Below the pieces are notes generated by a model, which saw only the letters and a program-made list of their open reading frames with translations, was not told the origin of the DNA and did no database searches. From positions 1 to 64,000 of the forward strand of contig NZ_CP083951.1 of the NCBI RefSeq assembly GCF_006440675.2: a stretch of 64,000 nucleotides of DNA. The letters are read 5' to 3'. A program made the position numbers and the translations under genes. Numbering within the stretch: position 1 is the first letter of the stretch; the number at the start of each line of letters is the position of its first letter. Shown here piece after piece: positions 18,458-28,042 of this stretch. The stretch comes from Mesorhizobium sp. B2-8-5. GTDB taxonomy: Bacteria; Pseudomonadota; Alphaproteobacteria; Rhizobiales; Rhizobiaceae.

Positions 18458-19552
18458 CTATAGCCACTTCTTCCATTTGAAGAAGAAGATCAGTCCGGCA
18501 GCGACAAGCGCCATGAACAGAATTGCCGCCGGATAACCGTAATAGGTTTTCAGTTCCGGCATGTTCCAGGGCGAGCTTTCCGGATCGAAATTCATTCCCC
18601 AGACGCCGACCAGGAAGGTCAGCGGCATGAAGATCACCGAGACGATCGTCAGATAGGAGATGACGTCGTTGGTGCGGGCCTGGGTCAGCGACACATGCAT
18701 CTCGATCAGGCCGGTGAGCATGTCGCGCTGGTTCTCGACCAGTTCGATCAGCCGCAGCGAATGGTCGAGCGTGTCGTTGAAGAATATCTTGGTCTCCGCC
18801 TTCACGAAGGCCACGTCGTTGCGGATCAGCGTCGCCAGCGCATCGCGCATCGGCCACAGCACTCCTTTGAGCACGTTGGCGTCGCGCCTGAGTTCATGCA
18901 GCTGCTGCATCTGGTGCTTGTGCGGCTTGTTCAGCATCTCGTCCTCGATGCCGTCGACCGCTTCGCTCGCCGCCTCTATCGGAGGAAAATAGCTGTCGAC
19001 GATAGCATCGATCAGCGCATAGGCGAGATAGTCGGCGCCGCGCGAGCGCAGGCGGTTGGGCATCGCGCCCGCAATGCGCTTGCGCACCGGATCGAACGGG
19101 TCGCCCTCGCGCTCCTGGAAGGTGACGACGAAATTCCCGCCGAAGAACAGCGACATCTGCTCGTAACGATGCGAGGTGACATCGTCGATCATGCGCATGA
19201 CGACGAAGGCGTGGTCCTCGAAGAAATCCACCTTGGGCCGCTGTCCGGTGTTGACGACATCTTCCAGCGCCAGCGGGTGCAAATTGAAGATGCGGCCGAT
19301 CTCCTCGATCAGCGGGATATTGGCAAGTCCGGTGCAATCCAGCCAGACGACGGGCCATTTCCCGCAATGGGCGTTGAGATCGTCGATCGAGGCATTGTCG
19401 ATGGTTTTGTACTTTTCCGGCGAGATCAGCGTCAGCCGAAGCTCGCTGCGCCGCGCCGCCGGATCGGCGATAAGCGTGCCGGGCGACGCCCCGACCGGTG
19501 GCCGGCGGGTTTTCAGCGATGCCCGCTTCTTGCCTTCATCAGCCTTGGCCAT
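18458..19552 (-). CDS. corA: CorA-family magnesium/cobalt transporter
   Basis: CorA proteins form pentameric inner-membrane channels for Mg2+ and related divalent ions. The 364-residue product has a large cytoplasmic N-terminal domain and two C-terminal membrane helices (VISYLTIVSVIFMPLTFLVG and AAILFMALVAAGLIFFF) joined by the diagnostic loop GMNFD, plus a lysine-rich C-terminal tail (FKWKKWL). It interrupts the truB-rpsO order and its upstream side is filled with palindromic repeats. The transported ion cannot be decided from sequence. Confidence 0.92.
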   Translation of the reverse strand: MAKADEGKKRASLKTRRPPVGASPGTLIADPAARRSELRLTLISPEKYKTIDNASIDDLNAHCGKWPVVWLDCTGLANIPLIEEIGRIFNLHPLALEDVVNTGQRPKVDFFEDHAFVVMRMIDDVTSHRYEQMSLFFGGNFVVTFQEREGDPFDPVRKRIAGAMPNRLRSRGADYLAYALIDAIVDSYFPPIEAASEAVDGIEDEMLNKPHKHQMQQLHELRRDANVLKGVLWPMRDALATLIRNDVAFVKAETKIFFNDTLDHSLRLIELVENQRDMLTGLIEMHVSLTQARTNDVISYLTIVSVIFMPLTFLVGVWGMNFDPESSPWNMPELKTYYGYPAAILFMALVAAGLIFFFKWKKWL

Positions 19553-19590
19553 GAGATATCCTCGGGACTCAGCATTCGGCCGAGATTAGA

Positions 19591-19634
19591 GCAATTCCAG
19601 GAAAACTGCGCAGCGGTTTTCTGTCCGGAATTGC
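19591..19634. repeat. 44-bp rhizobial palindromic repeat, copy 3 (inverted)
   Basis: The reverse complement matches the copies at 14281 and 15363, with the same GCAATTCC/GGAATTGC ends. It is the first of three different palindromes packed between truB and corA. Confidence 0.85.
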
Positions 19635-19653
19635 GTAAATAACAAACACTTAG

Positions 19654-19700
19654 TGCATGTCGCCCAGAAGTGCGCAGCGGTTCTGGGACAACGACATGCA
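19654..19700. repeat. Palindromic repeat of a second family
   Basis: Arms TGCATGTCG (19654-19662) plus CCCAGAA pair with TTCTGGG plus CGACATGCA (19692-19700), around a GC-rich centre. The form matches a dispersed rhizobial palindrome known to me from memory. One copy is seen here. Confidence 0.7.
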
Positions 19701-19714
19701 TCAAAACAAAGACT

Positions 19715-19756
19715 TAAAGCGCGTCGCCTGAATCCGTTTCAGCGCGTCGCGCTTTA
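19715..19756. repeat. Palindromic repeat of a third family
   Basis: Arms TAAAGCGCG (19715-19723) and CGCGCTTTA (19748-19756) are perfect complements; the inner part CTGAATCCGTTTCAG is itself nearly palindromic. It lies just after the truB stop and could also act as its terminator. Confidence 0.65.
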
Positions 19757-19764
19757 GACCGGAT

Positions 19765-20724
19765 TCACCCGACAAAGACCCGCTTGGGCTTGAACATGCC
19801 CTGCTCGATGGCGCCGATGGCGACGAGCTTGCCGCGCGCTGTGGCGCAGGCCTCCTCGGCCTCGACCGGTGCGTCGCGGCCGCGAATGATGACGGGATTG
19901 CCGAGGCGGATCTTCGTCGCCGCATCGTCGCTGACCGCGACCTGCGGCAGGCAGTCGAGCGCCACCGCCGTTTCGACAAGCAGCGCATCGATAGCGCTGA
20001 AATCGATCGGGACGTCCATTTCGTCCGATTTGTCGTCATTCCTTTCGCCAAAGCGGGCCGCTTCCAGCTCGGCGACCGTGACGAAATCATCCGGCGTGAA
20101 CGGCTCGACCTCGACGCGGCGCAATTCGGCGATATGGCCGAAGCAGCCGAGGTCGCGGCCCATGTCGCGGGCCAGCGAGCGCACATAGGTGCCCTTGCCG
20201 CACTCGACCTCGAAGACGGTCTTGCCGGCATCATGCTCGACGATGTCGAGGCGGCCGATCTCGATCTCGCGCGCCGGGATGTCGACCGTCTCGCCTTCAC
20301 GGGCAAGGTCATAGGCGCGTTCGCCGGCGATCTTGATGGCCGAGAATTGCGGCGGTGTCTGCATGATGACGCCGGTGTATTTCGGCAGCAGCGCCCTCAC
20401 CTCCGCCTCGTCCGGCCGACGGTCGGAACTGTTGGTCACCGGGCCTTCGAGGTCGTCGGTCGAGCGCTCCTGCCCCCAAGCGACGGTGAAGCGGTAGACC
20501 TTGGCGCCGTCCTGCACGTAAGGAACGGTCTTGGTCGCCTCGCCCAGGGCGATCGGCAGCATGCCGGAGGCCAGCGGATCGAGCGTGCCGGCATGGCCGG
20601 CCTTCTCGGCCTGGAACAGCCATTTGATCTTGGAGACCGCTTCGGTCGAACCCATGCCGACCGGCTTGTCCAGCACCACCCAGCCGGAGACCGGCCGCCC
20701 CTTCTTCTTGCCGCGACGCGCCAC
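19765..20724 (-). CDS. truB: tRNA pseudouridine-55 synthase
   Basis: TruB makes the universal pseudouridine 55 in the T-loop of tRNA. The 319-residue product has the catalytic motif [12 protein letters not shown] with the active Asp at residue 49, followed by KVYRF and the [12 protein letters not shown] motif near residue 180. The start is a GTG directly abutting the rbfA stop, with a GAGGAA Shine-Dalgarno inside rbfA. It belongs to the nusA-infB-rbfA-truB block. Confidence 0.95.
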   Translation of the reverse strand: MARRGKKKGRPVSGWVVLDKPVGMGSTEAVSKIKWLFQAEKAGHAGTLDPLASGMLPIALGEATKTVPYVQDGAKVYRFTVAWGQERSTDDLEGPVTNSSDRRPDEAEVRALLPKYTGVIMQTPPQFSAIKIAGERAYDLAREGETVDIPAREIEIGRLDIVEHDAGKTVFEVECGKGTYVRSLARDMGRDLGCFGHIAELRRVEVEPFTPDDFVTVAELEAARFGERNDDKSDEMDVPIDFSAIDALLVETAVALDCLPQVAVSDDAATKIRLGNPVIIRGRDAPVEAEEACATARGKLVAIGAIEQGMFKPKRVFVG

Positions 20725-21141
20725 CTATTCCTCGTCCTTGTCGTTGTTCTTGCCGTCACCGAGATCGCGCGCCACTTCGGGCGATTTCAGCAGCTCATTG
20801 ATCTTCGCGAAATTGTCGAAGGAAGTGTCGAGCCTGAAACGAAACTCCGGCATGTACTTCATCTGCCTGAGCGAGCCGGAGACACGGCCGCGGATGAACT
20901 TCGCGTGCCTGTTGAGCGCCTCGATCACGGCGCCGTCGTCGCCCGCGCCAAGCGGCGAGACGAAGGCGGTGGCGATCTTGAGATCGGGCGACATGCGCAC
21001 CTCGGAGACCGAGACGACGCTGCTCTCGATCACCGGATCGATGATTTCACCGCGCTGCAAGGTCTCGGAAAGGGCATGGCGCACCTGCTCGCCGACGCGC
21101 AGCATGCGCTGGGAGGGGCCTGACGGTGTCGAACGGGGCAT
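20725..21141 (-). CDS. rbfA: Ribosome-binding factor A
   Basis: RbfA binds the immature 30S subunit and helps 16S rRNA 5' maturation. The 138-residue product begins [20 protein letters not shown] and has the KH-like core [34 protein letters not shown] and [16 protein letters not shown]. An earlier in-frame start (21204) would add 21 residues without family support. The stop abuts the truB start, and infB lies 124 bases upstream. Confidence 0.94.
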   Translation of the reverse strand: MPRSTPSGPSQRMLRVGEQVRHALSETLQRGEIIDPVIESSVVSVSEVRMSPDLKIATAFVSPLGAGDDGAVIEALNRHAKFIRGRVSGSLRQMKYMPEFRFRLDTSFDNFAKINELLKSPEVARDLGDGKNNDKDEE

Positions 21142-21213
21142 TTTTCTCTGGTCCTGAAATCGTGAGGCGCGGGATGGGACCGCGCCACATGTCTCAACAT
21201 GCACAAGGGGTCT

Positions 21214-21239
21214 GGGCGGCAGCCTTTCGGCCGCCGCCC
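21214..21239 (-). terminator. Hairpin with GNRA-type loop between infB and rbfA
   Basis: GGGCGGC-A-GCC and GGC-C-GCCGCCC pair with one mismatch around a TTTC loop, read as GAAA on the transcribed minus strand. No T run follows, so it is more likely a processing or attenuation site than a full terminator. Confidence 0.4.
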
Positions 21240-21265
21240 CTTATTATTCGGCAAGTATACCTGAA

Positions 21266-23845
21266 TTAGAGCGTTCTGGTTACCATCTCGATGCGGAAGC
21301 ACTCGATGACGTCGCCGACACGCATGTCCTCGTAGTTCTGGAAGGCCATGCCGCACTCCTGGCCGCCCGGCACTTCCGAAACCTCGTCCTTGAAGCGCTT
21401 CAGCGTCTTCAGCGTGCCTTCGTGGATCACGACGTTGTCGCGGATCAGGCGAACACCCGCGCCACGCTCGACCTTGCCTTCGGTGACACGGCAGCCGGCG
21501 ATCTTGCCGACCTTGGAGATGTCGAAGATCTCGAGGATCTCGGCATTGCCGATGAAGGTCTCGCGCCGCTCCGGCGAAAGCATACCGGAAAGCGCTGCCT
21601 TCACGTCATCGACGAGGTTGTAGATGATCGAGTAGTAGCGGATCTCGATGCCGGCCGCGACCGCGGCAGCACGCGCCTGCGCATTGGCGCGGACGTTGAA
21701 GCCGATGATCGCCGCTCCGGACGTCTCGGCGAGCGAGACGTCGCTTTCGGTGATGCCGCCGGCACCGGCATGGACGATGCGCGCGCGCACCTCGTCATTG
21801 CCGAGCTTTTCAAGTGCGGCATTGATCGCCTCGATCGAACCCTGCACGTCGCCCTTGATGACCAGCGGGAATTCCTTCAATCCGCTCGTCTGCAGCTGCG
21901 ACATCATCTGCTCGAGCGAGCCGCGCTGGCCGGCATGCCTGGCCACCGCCTTGTCGCGCGCCAGGCGCTGGCGGTATTCGGTGATCTCACGGGCGCGCGC
22001 CTCGTTGTTGACGACGGCGAAGCGGTCGCCCGCCTGCGGCGTGCCCTGGAGGCCAAGCACCTCGACCGGCATTGCCGGCGGCGCTTCCGGAACGTGCTCG
22101 CCGCGATCGTTGACGAGCGCGCGCACACGGCCCCACTCGTTGCCGGCGACGATGATGTCGCCCGGCATCAGCGTGCCGGTCTGCACCAGCACGGTGGCGA
22201 CAGGCCCGCGTCCCTTGTCCAGCTGCGCCTCGATGACCGCGCCTTCGGCGGTGCGGTCCGGATTGGCCTTGAGGTCGAGCACTTCGGCCTGGAGCAGGAT
22301 CGCTTCCAGCAGCTTATCGAGATTGGTGCCCTTGGTCGCCGAAACCTCCACGTCCAACACCTCGCCGCCCATCGATTCCACGAACACTTCGTGACGCAGC
22401 AGTTCGGTCCGCACCTTCTGCGGGTCGGCGTCATGCTTGTCGATCTTGTTGATCGCCACGATGATCGGCACACCGGCCGCCTTGGCGTGATTGATCGATT
22501 CGATCGTCTGCGGCATCACGCTGTCGTCGGCCGCCACCACCAGCACGGCGATGTCGGTGACCTGCGCGCCGCGGGCGCGCATCGCTGTAAAGGCGGCGTG
22601 GCCGGGCGTGTCGATGAAGGTGATCTTCTGACCGTTCTTCTCGATCTGGTAGGCACCGATATGCTGGGTGATGCCGCCGGCCTCGCCGGAGACGACGTTG
22701 GCGTTGCGGATGGCGTCGAGCAGCGAGGTCTTGCCGTGGTCGACATGGCCCATGATGGTCACGACCGGCGGACGCGACACAAGGTCTTCCGGGCGGTCGG
22801 CGATGTTGAACAGGCCTTCCTCGATGTCGGACTCGGCGACGCGGCGGACCGTGTGGCCGAATTCGGACGCGACCAGCTCGGCCGTGTCGGCGTCGATGAC
22901 GTCGCCCGGCTTGAGGATCTGGCCCTGCTTCATGAAGAACTTGACCACGTCCACGGCGCGCTCGGACATGCGCTGCGCCAATTCCTGGATGGTAATGGTT
23001 TCGGGCAGGATCACTTCGCGCATGACTTTCTCGCGCGGCTCGTTATGCATCGCGCGTTTGAATTTTTCCTGGCGGCGACGCATCGACGACAGCGAGCGGG
23101 CGCGCGCGTCGTCATCCGACAGCGCCGAGTTCAGCGTCAGCTTGCCACGGCGGCGATCTTCCTCGCCCTTGGTCGGCTTGGCCGGCCGCGCCACTTCCGG
23201 CGTCGCAAGACGGCGCGGCGGCGCACTCGCCCCGGCGCCGGCGCCGGTACGCCTCGGCTTGGCCTCTTCCTCGTCGTCAGCCGTGACGACATCCGCCGCC
23301 AGCGGCGCACGGCGGCGAGCCTCTTCCTCGGCGCGCCGGCGGGCCTCGGCCTCAGTCTGCAGGCGTGCTTCCTCCTCGGCCTGACGGCGCGCGGATTCGT
23401 CACGCTCGCGCTTGCGGCGTTCTTCTTCCTCGGTGCGGCGCTTGGCATCTTCCTGAGCGCGCTGGCGATCCTCGGCCTCGCGGACCTTGGAACCTTCCAG
23501 CGCCTTGCGACGCGCTTCCATCTCGCCGCGCGAGAGTTCGTTCAGAACCATGCCGGAACGCTCCGGCGGCGGAGGCGGCGCCTTCGGTGCTTCCTGCACG
23601 ACAGGGGCGGCGGCAACAGGGGCAGGGGCGGGCTTCGGCGTGAAGACGGACGCGGCCACCGGCTCCGGCTTGTCGCCGGGCAGCGAGAACTTGCGCTTCT
23701 TGGTCTCGACCACGACCGACTTGGTGCGGCCATGCGAGAAATTCTGGCGCACGGTGCCCTGCTCGAGGCCGGGGCGCTTCAGCGTCAAGGTCTTCTTCGG
23801 CGTAACGCTCAACGTCTTGTCGTCGCCCGATTTCGTATCGTTCAT
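21266..23845 (-). CDS. infB: Translation initiation factor IF-2
   Basis: IF-2 is the GTPase that places fMet-tRNA on the 30S subunit and joins the subunits. The 859-residue product has an alphaproteobacterial N-terminus: [20 protein letters not shown], then a Pro/Ala region and a long Arg/Glu-rich coiled coil (about residues 100-180). The G domain follows with GHVDHGKTS near residue 365, DTPGHAAF and NKIDK, then domains II-IV ending EMVTRTL. It starts inside the last codons of the ylxR gene with a four-base overlap. Confidence 0.97.
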   Translation of the reverse strand: MNDTKSGDDKTLSVTPKKTLTLKRPGLEQGTVRQNFSHGRTKSVVVETKKRKFSLPGDKPEPVAASVFTPKPAPAPVAAAPVVQEAPKAPPPPPERSGMVLNELSRGEMEARRKALEGSKVREAEDRQRAQEDAKRRTEEEERRKRERDESARRQAEEEARLQTEAEARRRAEEEARRRAPLAADVVTADDEEEAKPRRTGAGAGASAPPRRLATPEVARPAKPTKGEEDRRRGKLTLNSALSDDDARARSLSSMRRRQEKFKRAMHNEPREKVMREVILPETITIQELAQRMSERAVDVVKFFMKQGQILKPGDVIDADTAELVASEFGHTVRRVAESDIEEGLFNIADRPEDLVSRPPVVTIMGHVDHGKTSLLDAIRNANVVSGEAGGITQHIGAYQIEKNGQKITFIDTPGHAAFTAMRARGAQVTDIAVLVVAADDSVMPQTIESINHAKAAGVPIIVAINKIDKHDADPQKVRTELLRHEVFVESMGGEVLDVEVSATKGTNLDKLLEAILLQAEVLDLKANPDRTAEGAVIEAQLDKGRGPVATVLVQTGTLMPGDIIVAGNEWGRVRALVNDRGEHVPEAPPAMPVEVLGLQGTPQAGDRFAVVNNEARAREITEYRQRLARDKAVARHAGQRGSLEQMMSQLQTSGLKEFPLVIKGDVQGSIEAINAALEKLGNDEVRARIVHAGAGGITESDVSLAETSGAAIIGFNVRANAQARAAAVAAGIEIRYYSIIYNLVDDVKAALSGMLSPERRETFIGNAEILEIFDISKVGKIAGCRVTEGKVERGAGVRLIRDNVVIHEGTLKTLKRFKDEVSEVPGGQECGMAFQNYEDMRVGDVIECFRIEMVTRTL

Positions 23846-24492
23846 TCCATATCCTCTGCGGCATCATCTTCGTCAGCAACGGCCGCAAGCATTGCCAGAT
23901 CGTTCGGGGTACCGCCCCGATATCGGTCGAGCGCAACAACGCGCTTCTCAACCGCCTGTCCCGCGTCCTGCGCGAGGACGGCAGCATGTATCACATTTGT
24001 ACCCCCCAATGCCAAGCTCAACTCGGCTTCAGGGAAAAGTTTGTAGGCAAGGATGGCCGGGCCGCCGAGATGGACGGTTGCCCGCCGTGCCTGACTGATC
24101 TTGCGGACACCGTCGTCCGAAGCCTCGGTCGCATGCAGCACCAGAAGCGCTTGGCCGTCGCGCACCGCACCCTCGACCTTGGCGGCGCCAAGAACGACGG
24201 CGCCAGCCTTGCGGGCAAGGCCAAGCATACCCAGAGCGGATCTGGAGAGCAGCCCGTCAACCATGCCGCCAAGATCGGTCGGCACGATCACCTGCGCCTT
24301 GAAGGCGCGGGCAAACAGGTTCTTCGCCGCTGCCTTCTCGATATGTAGGCGGTCAGCGCTCACCCAACAACCACGGCCGGGCAGGTTTCTCTTGATATCC
24401 GGAACGACGGCCGAATCCGGGCCGACGACGAAACGGATCAGTTCATCCGGTTCGGCCTGCCTGCGCGTAACGATGCAAGTGCGATCGTTCAT
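23842..24492 (-). CDS. YlxR (DUF448) RNA-binding protein fused to an L7Ae-like domain
   Basis: The 216-residue product begins with the YlxR domain ([19 protein letters not shown] and the [16 protein letters not shown] segment), and continues with an L7Ae-like part ([36 protein letters not shown]). The two parts are often separate genes in Firmicutes and fused in alphaproteobacteria. YlxR in other species associates with RNase P and with regulation of translation genes; the function here is inferred. It lies between nusA and infB and overlaps infB by four bases. Confidence 0.88.
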   Translation of the reverse strand: MNDRTCIVTRRQAEPDELIRFVVGPDSAVVPDIKRNLPGRGCWVSADRLHIEKAAAKNLFARAFKAQVIVPTDLGGMVDGLLSRSALGMLGLARKAGAVVLGAAKVEGAVRDGQALLVLHATEASDDGVRKISQARRATVHLGGPAILAYKLFPEAELSLALGGTNVIHAAVLAQDAGQAVEKRVVALDRYRGGTPNDLAMLAAVADEDDAAEDME

Positions 24493-24530
24493 CTCGTCCT
24501 GGGGCGGGTTGTGTGCGATGCGGGTTCACC

Positions 24531-26126
24531 TCACGCACCAACGGCTTCGTCAGCCGCGACTTGTTCGGCTGCAAGCTCGTCTTCGGTGATCCAGCCGGCC
24601 TGCTTGCGGGCGGCGAGCACCATCTGCTCGGCATCGGCGCGCGAGACGCCGTGGCTGGCGAGCACGCCCGGATAGACCTTGGTCTCGCCGTCCTTGCGCT
24701 CTTTCCAGCCGGTCAGGTCGTCGGCGGCATAGCCGGCGAAGTCCTCGATCGTCTTCACGCCGTCCTCGCCGAGCGTCACCATCATGGCGGTGGTCACGCC
24801 GGGGATCTCGCGCAACTCGTCCTGGACGCCCAGCGCCTTGCGCTTTTCGTCGTGCTCGGCCTCGATCTTCTCCAGATATTCGCGGGCGCGGGTCTGGATT
24901 TCCGAAGCGGTGTCCTCGTCGAAGCCGTCGATCGAGGCGATTTCGCCCGAGTCGACATAAGCGACTTCCTCGACGCTGGTGAAACCTTCGGAGGCGAGCA
25001 CCTGGCCGACCATCTCGTCGACGTCGAGAGCTTCCATGAAGAGTGCGGAACGCTCGACGAATTCCTTCTGGCGACGCTCGCTCTCTTCCTGCTCGGTCAG
25101 GATGTCGATATCCCAGCCGGTCAGTTGCGAGGCAAGCCGCACGTTCTGGCCGCGACGGCCGATGGCCAGCGACAATTGATCGTCCGGCACCACCACCTCG
25201 ATGCGCTCGGCATCCTCGTCGAGCACCACCTTGGCGACCTCGGCCGGCTGCAGCGCGTTGACGATGAAGGACGCGGCCGATGGCGACCACGGAATGATGT
25301 CGATCTTCTCGCCCTGCAATTCGCCGACCACCGCCTGGACGCGGCTGCCGCGCATACCGACGCAGGCGCCGACCGGATCGATCGAGCTGTCGCGCGAGAT
25401 GACGGCGATTTTGGCGCGCGAGCCCGGATCGCGGGCGACCGACTTGATCTCGATGATGCCGTCGTAGATTTCCGGCACTTCCATGGTGAAGAGCTTGGCC
25501 ATGAACTGCGGATGCGTGCGCGACAGGAAGATCTGCGGCCCGCGCTGCTCGCGGCGCACGTCATAGACATAGGCGCGCACGCGGTCGCCATATTTGTAGT
25601 TCTCGCGCGGGATCAGCTCGTCGCGGCGGATGATCGCCTCGCCCCGGCCGAGATCGACGATGACATTGCCGTACTCGACGCGCTTGACGGTGCCGTTGAC
25701 GATCTCGCCGATGCGATCCTTGTATTCGTCATACTGGCGATCGCGCTCGGCCTCACGCACCTTCTGCACGATGACCTGCTTGGCCGACTGGGCGGCTATG
25801 CGGCCGAAATCCATCGGCGGCAGCTGCTCGGCGATGAAGTCGCCGACCTGGGCATCGGGATTGCGCTCGCGGGCCGTGGAAAGCGCGATCTGCGTCGCGT
25901 AGTCCTCGACCGCCTCGACCACCTCCATCAGTCGCTGCAGCTTCATCTCGCCGGTGTTCGGGTTGATGTCGGCGCGGATGTTGGTCTCCTGGCCGTAACG
26001 AGAGCGCGCCGCCTTCTGGATCGCATCGGCCATGGCGGCGATGACGATCTGCTTGTCGATCGACTTTTCACGCGCGACCGCATCGGCGATCTGCAGCAGT
26101 TCAAGCCTGTTGGCGCTTACAACCAT
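24531..26126 (-). CDS. nusA: Transcription termination/antitermination factor NusA
   Basis: NusA binds RNA polymerase and modulates pausing, termination and antitermination. The 531-residue product has the N-terminal polymerase-binding domain, an S1 domain (EIVNGTVKRVEYGNVIVDLGRGEA), two KH domains (VGACVGMRGSRVQAVVGEL and LSLAIGRRGQNVRLASQLTGW) and acidic C-terminal repeats. It follows rimP by 46 bases and precedes ylxR-infB. It could act on the terminator-like hairpin in its own operon leader. Confidence 0.96.
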   Translation of the reverse strand: MVVSANRLELLQIADAVAREKSIDKQIVIAAMADAIQKAARSRYGQETNIRADINPNTGEMKLQRLMEVVEAVEDYATQIALSTARERNPDAQVGDFIAEQLPPMDFGRIAAQSAKQVIVQKVREAERDRQYDEYKDRIGEIVNGTVKRVEYGNVIVDLGRGEAIIRRDELIPRENYKYGDRVRAYVYDVRREQRGPQIFLSRTHPQFMAKLFTMEVPEIYDGIIEIKSVARDPGSRAKIAVISRDSSIDPVGACVGMRGSRVQAVVGELQGEKIDIIPWSPSAASFIVNALQPAEVAKVVLDEDAERIEVVVPDDQLSLAIGRRGQNVRLASQLTGWDIDILTEQEESERRQKEFVERSALFMEALDVDEMVGQVLASEGFTSVEEVAYVDSGEIASIDGFDEDTASEIQTRAREYLEKIEAEHDEKRKALGVQDELREIPGVTTAMMVTLGEDGVKTIEDFAGYAADDLTGWKERKDGETKVYPGVLASHGVSRADAEQMVLAARKQAGWITEDELAAEQVAADEAVGA

Positions 26127-26172
26127 TGTCTTTCTCCCGATTTCGCGCCGGGCATGCAGCCCGGCTACTCAA

Positions 26173-26805
26173 TCAACTTTCCTGTTCGGTTTCATTTTCC
26201 TCGCCGGCGGCGGCGTCTTCCGCTTCGCCGCGGCGCTTCCTGGCTTCCTTGCGCGCCCGGTTGTCCTTCGACAGGGCATCGCGGATGAGATCGTCGGTCA
26301 GCACCAGCCGGGCCTCTGCGATCGCGTCGTAAGGCACGCGCACCGTCGGCTCTTCGCCATAGGCCGCCTTGTCGCGCTCGATCAGGATGCCGTCGGCATC
26401 CGCCTCGGCGATCTTGCCCTTGAAGCGCTTGCGATCGCTGACAAGAACCGATGTCTCCAGCTTGACCAGATGGCCGGTCCAGGCGGTGAAATCCGACTTG
26501 CGCACCAGCGGCCGGTCGATGCCTGGCGACGAAACTTCGAGATGATACGCTTTTTCGATCGGATCATCGACATCGAGCGCCGGCGACACGGCGCGGCTGA
26601 CCTCTTCGCAATCCTCGACTGTCATGGTGCCGTCTTCGCGTTCGGCCATGATCTGCAGCGTCAGCCCGTTCTGGCCGGTCAGTTGCACCCGCACGAGCCG
26701 GAAGCCGATGGCCTTGAGCACCGGCTGCACGATCAGCGCAATGCGCGCATCGATGCCGCTTTCGCGGATGATACGGTCGTCGGCCTCGCTTGCCGCTGCA
26801 GTCAT
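26173..26805 (-). CDS. rimP: Ribosome maturation factor RimP
   Basis: RimP helps assemble the 30S subunit. The 210-residue product has the motifs [22 protein letters not shown], the [21 protein letters not shown] segment and [14 protein letters not shown], followed by an Arg/Lys-rich and then Glu-rich C-terminal tail, giving a longer protein than enterobacterial RimP (about 150). The ATG at 26805 is chosen for its AGGGA Shine-Dalgarno; a GTG at 26826 is possible. It opens the rimP-nusA-ylxR-infB operon. Confidence 0.92.
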   Translation of the reverse strand: MTAAASEADDRIIRESGIDARIALIVQPVLKAIGFRLVRVQLTGQNGLTLQIMAEREDGTMTVEDCEEVSRAVSPALDVDDPIEKAYHLEVSSPGIDRPLVRKSDFTAWTGHLVKLETSVLVSDRKRFKGKIAEADADGILIERDKAAYGEEPTVRVPYDAIAEARLVLTDDLIRDALSKDNRARKEARKRRGEAEDAAAGEENETEQES

Positions 26806-26848
26806 CAGATCCCTGTCGCTTTTCACTTCCGGCCGGCAGGTAATAAAA

Positions 26849-26876
26849 AAGAGCGGGACCGGGTGGACCCACTCTT
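26849..26876 (-). terminator. Intrinsic terminator-like hairpin in the rimP operon leader
   Basis: On the minus strand AAGAGTGGGTCC pairs with GGTCCCGCTCTT around ACCC, followed by a T run (26845-26850 read as A on the plus strand). It lies between the predicted promoter (26904-26932) and rimP, so it would act as an early attenuator. Confidence 0.6.
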
Positions 26877-26903
26877 CGTCATACCGACCAAGAATTTGAG
26901 GTT

Positions 26904-26932
26904 GATATAGACGATCCCGAATTGCGTTTCAA
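26904..26932 (-). promoter_or_regulatory. Predicted sigma-70 promoter of rimP-nusA-infB
   Basis: On the minus strand TTGAAA (26932-26927) and TATATC (26909-26904) are separated by 17 bases, close to consensus. Transcription would begin about 20 bases before the terminator-like hairpin and about 90 before rimP. Confidence 0.5.
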
Positions 26933-26960
26933 GCCTGCAGGCAAAGGCTGGCGGCCGTCT

Positions 26961-27248
26961 CTACAACTGGCGCGGCCATCGCTGGGCCGCATGCATCACG
27001 GTGAGTATCTCGATCTCGCCGCCGACCACGCGGTAGGGAATTATGTATGGCATGTCAGCCAGGACCAGCTCTCGTGTCCCTTTCACCCGCCCGACCCGCC
27101 CCATGGCGGGTTGCTCGGCGAGATTGTCCGCGGAGGAAACGATGCGGGCAACAACCCTCGCCGCGGCTGTTGGATTGTCCTTTTCGATGAAAGCGCCAAT
27201 CTGGTCGAGACGGCGCACGGCGCGCTGGGTCCAGCGGATCCGCTTCAT
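26961..27248 (-). CDS. RelE/ParE-family toxin
   Basis: A 95-residue protein of the RelE/ParE fold: MKRIRWTQRAVRRLDQIGAFIEKDNPTAAARVV, AEQPAMGRVGRVKGTRELVLADMPYIIPYRVV and a C-terminal ILTVMHAAQRWP. The pattern WT..A..DL..I...I..D.P.AA and the PGR-like GRVG loop are those of this family. Such toxins either cut mRNA on the ribosome (RelE) or poison gyrase (ParE); the target here is not decided. It overlaps its antitoxin by four bases (ATGA). Confidence 0.88.
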   Translation of the reverse strand: MKRIRWTQRAVRRLDQIGAFIEKDNPTAAARVVARIVSSADNLAEQPAMGRVGRVKGTRELVLADMPYIIPYRVVGGEIEILTVMHAAQRWPRQL

Positions 27249-27487
27249 CGTTCGGACTTGACGTATTTCGCTATGACGCCGGCCAAATCCTTCTCACTTG
27301 CAAATTCTCCTCGATCGGCTTCATCAAGGCCGGCCTCGATCTCGGCAAGCTGCCATTCTTCCCTGGCGACATAGTCTTCGATCGCTTGAGCAGCGACGTA
27401 GGAACGGGAGCGATCCACCTTTTCGGCCAATTGGTCGAGCTTGGCCACGGTCTCATCAGGAAGCCGAACGGTAAAGGCACTCATCAT
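27245..27487 (-). CDS. Ribbon-helix-helix antitoxin (CopG type)
   Basis: An 80-residue antitoxin. The N-terminal FTVRLPDETVAKLDQLAEKVDRSRSYVAAQAIEDYV is a classical ribbon-helix-helix DNA-binding domain, followed by an acidic helix (WQLAEIEAGLDEADRGEF) that would wrap the toxin. It starts at either of two adjacent ATGs (27487 or 27484) after a GGAG Shine-Dalgarno, and precedes the toxin with a four-base overlap. It probably represses its own promoter, where repeated TGGTTC words occur. Confidence 0.88.
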   Translation of the reverse strand: MMSAFTVRLPDETVAKLDQLAEKVDRSRSYVAAQAIEDYVAREEWQLAEIEAGLDEADRGEFASEKDLAGVIAKYVKSER

Positions 27488-27500
27488 CCTGTCTCCATTC

Positions 27501-27536
27501 TGGTTCACTCTGAATGTGATGGAACCAAAGTGGTTC
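27501..27536 (-). promoter_or_regulatory. Candidate operator of the RHH antitoxin
   Basis: GAACCA (27522-27527) and TGGTTC (27531-27536) form a palindrome with three central bases, and another TGGTTC sits at 27501-27506. They lie just upstream of the antitoxin start, where RHH proteins usually bind in pairs. Confidence 0.4.
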
Positions 27537-27673
27537 GTCAAGAACCCGCCTGGACTGCCTGCGTTGCGCGCCGCGCATGGCGGCGATGCAGCCCTTTGTG
27601 AACCGACTGTCGTCACCATCGAGGTTGCAGTGCAAAAGAAAGGACGCGCGCGGTGGCGCGTGAAGCTGATCAT

Positions 27674-28042
27674 ATGGACCGTGGATTGTTTTTCGTCATC
27701 GGCGATTTCTTCAACACATTCGGCAGCGCGGCAACGGCGGCGCGAGCCGTCGAGGCCGGGCGCAAGCCGCGCCGCAGCGCCCTGAAGAAGCTCGGCATCG
27801 ATCCGGCCGCTTTCGATCGGATAGGCCACTTCCAGCCTCATAAACGGAAGCCCGACCGTCAACATCTCGCTGAATGGCGATGGGCGTCCACCAGCGACGC
27901 GGCGATTGCCGCGATCGAACGAAATAAGATGAGCGGATCGTCTCTCGTCGGGAGAAATCCCCCGCGTTGCCAGAATTGCGCCGCTTCCGCATCGACTGCA
28001 TTGATCATCAGCGCACGCCCTCCGATCAGTTCCGCCGCCTGA
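27674..28042 (+). CDS. Small hypothetical protein, possibly run-through
   Basis: The first 54 codons read MDRGLFFVIGDFFNTFGSAA..AVEAGRKPRRSALKKLGID..AFDRIGHF, which looks like a short genuine protein: a hydrophobic start, then a compact basic part. After this the frame continues to 28042 over the antisense strand of the broken GNAT toxin gene with a low-complexity, arginine-rich composition, as if the natural stop near 27836 has been lost. No function is known to me, and there is only a weak Shine-Dalgarno. This could still be a chance frame. Confidence 0.35.
   Translation: MDRGLFFVIGDFFNTFGSAATAARAVEAGRKPRRSALKKLGIDPAAFDRIGHFQPHKRKPDRQHLAEWRWASTSDAAIAAIERNKMSGSSLVGRNPPRCQNCAASASTALIISARPPISSAA

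Noticed and set aside
21422..24046. Very long (874-codon) open frame on the plus strand opposite infB
   Set aside because: It is the antisense of a clear IF-2 gene in GC-rich DNA; its translation is rich in His, Arg and Asp with no domain.
24513..26288. 591-codon plus-strand frame opposite nusA
   Set aside because: Antisense shadow of nusA with no recognisable domain.
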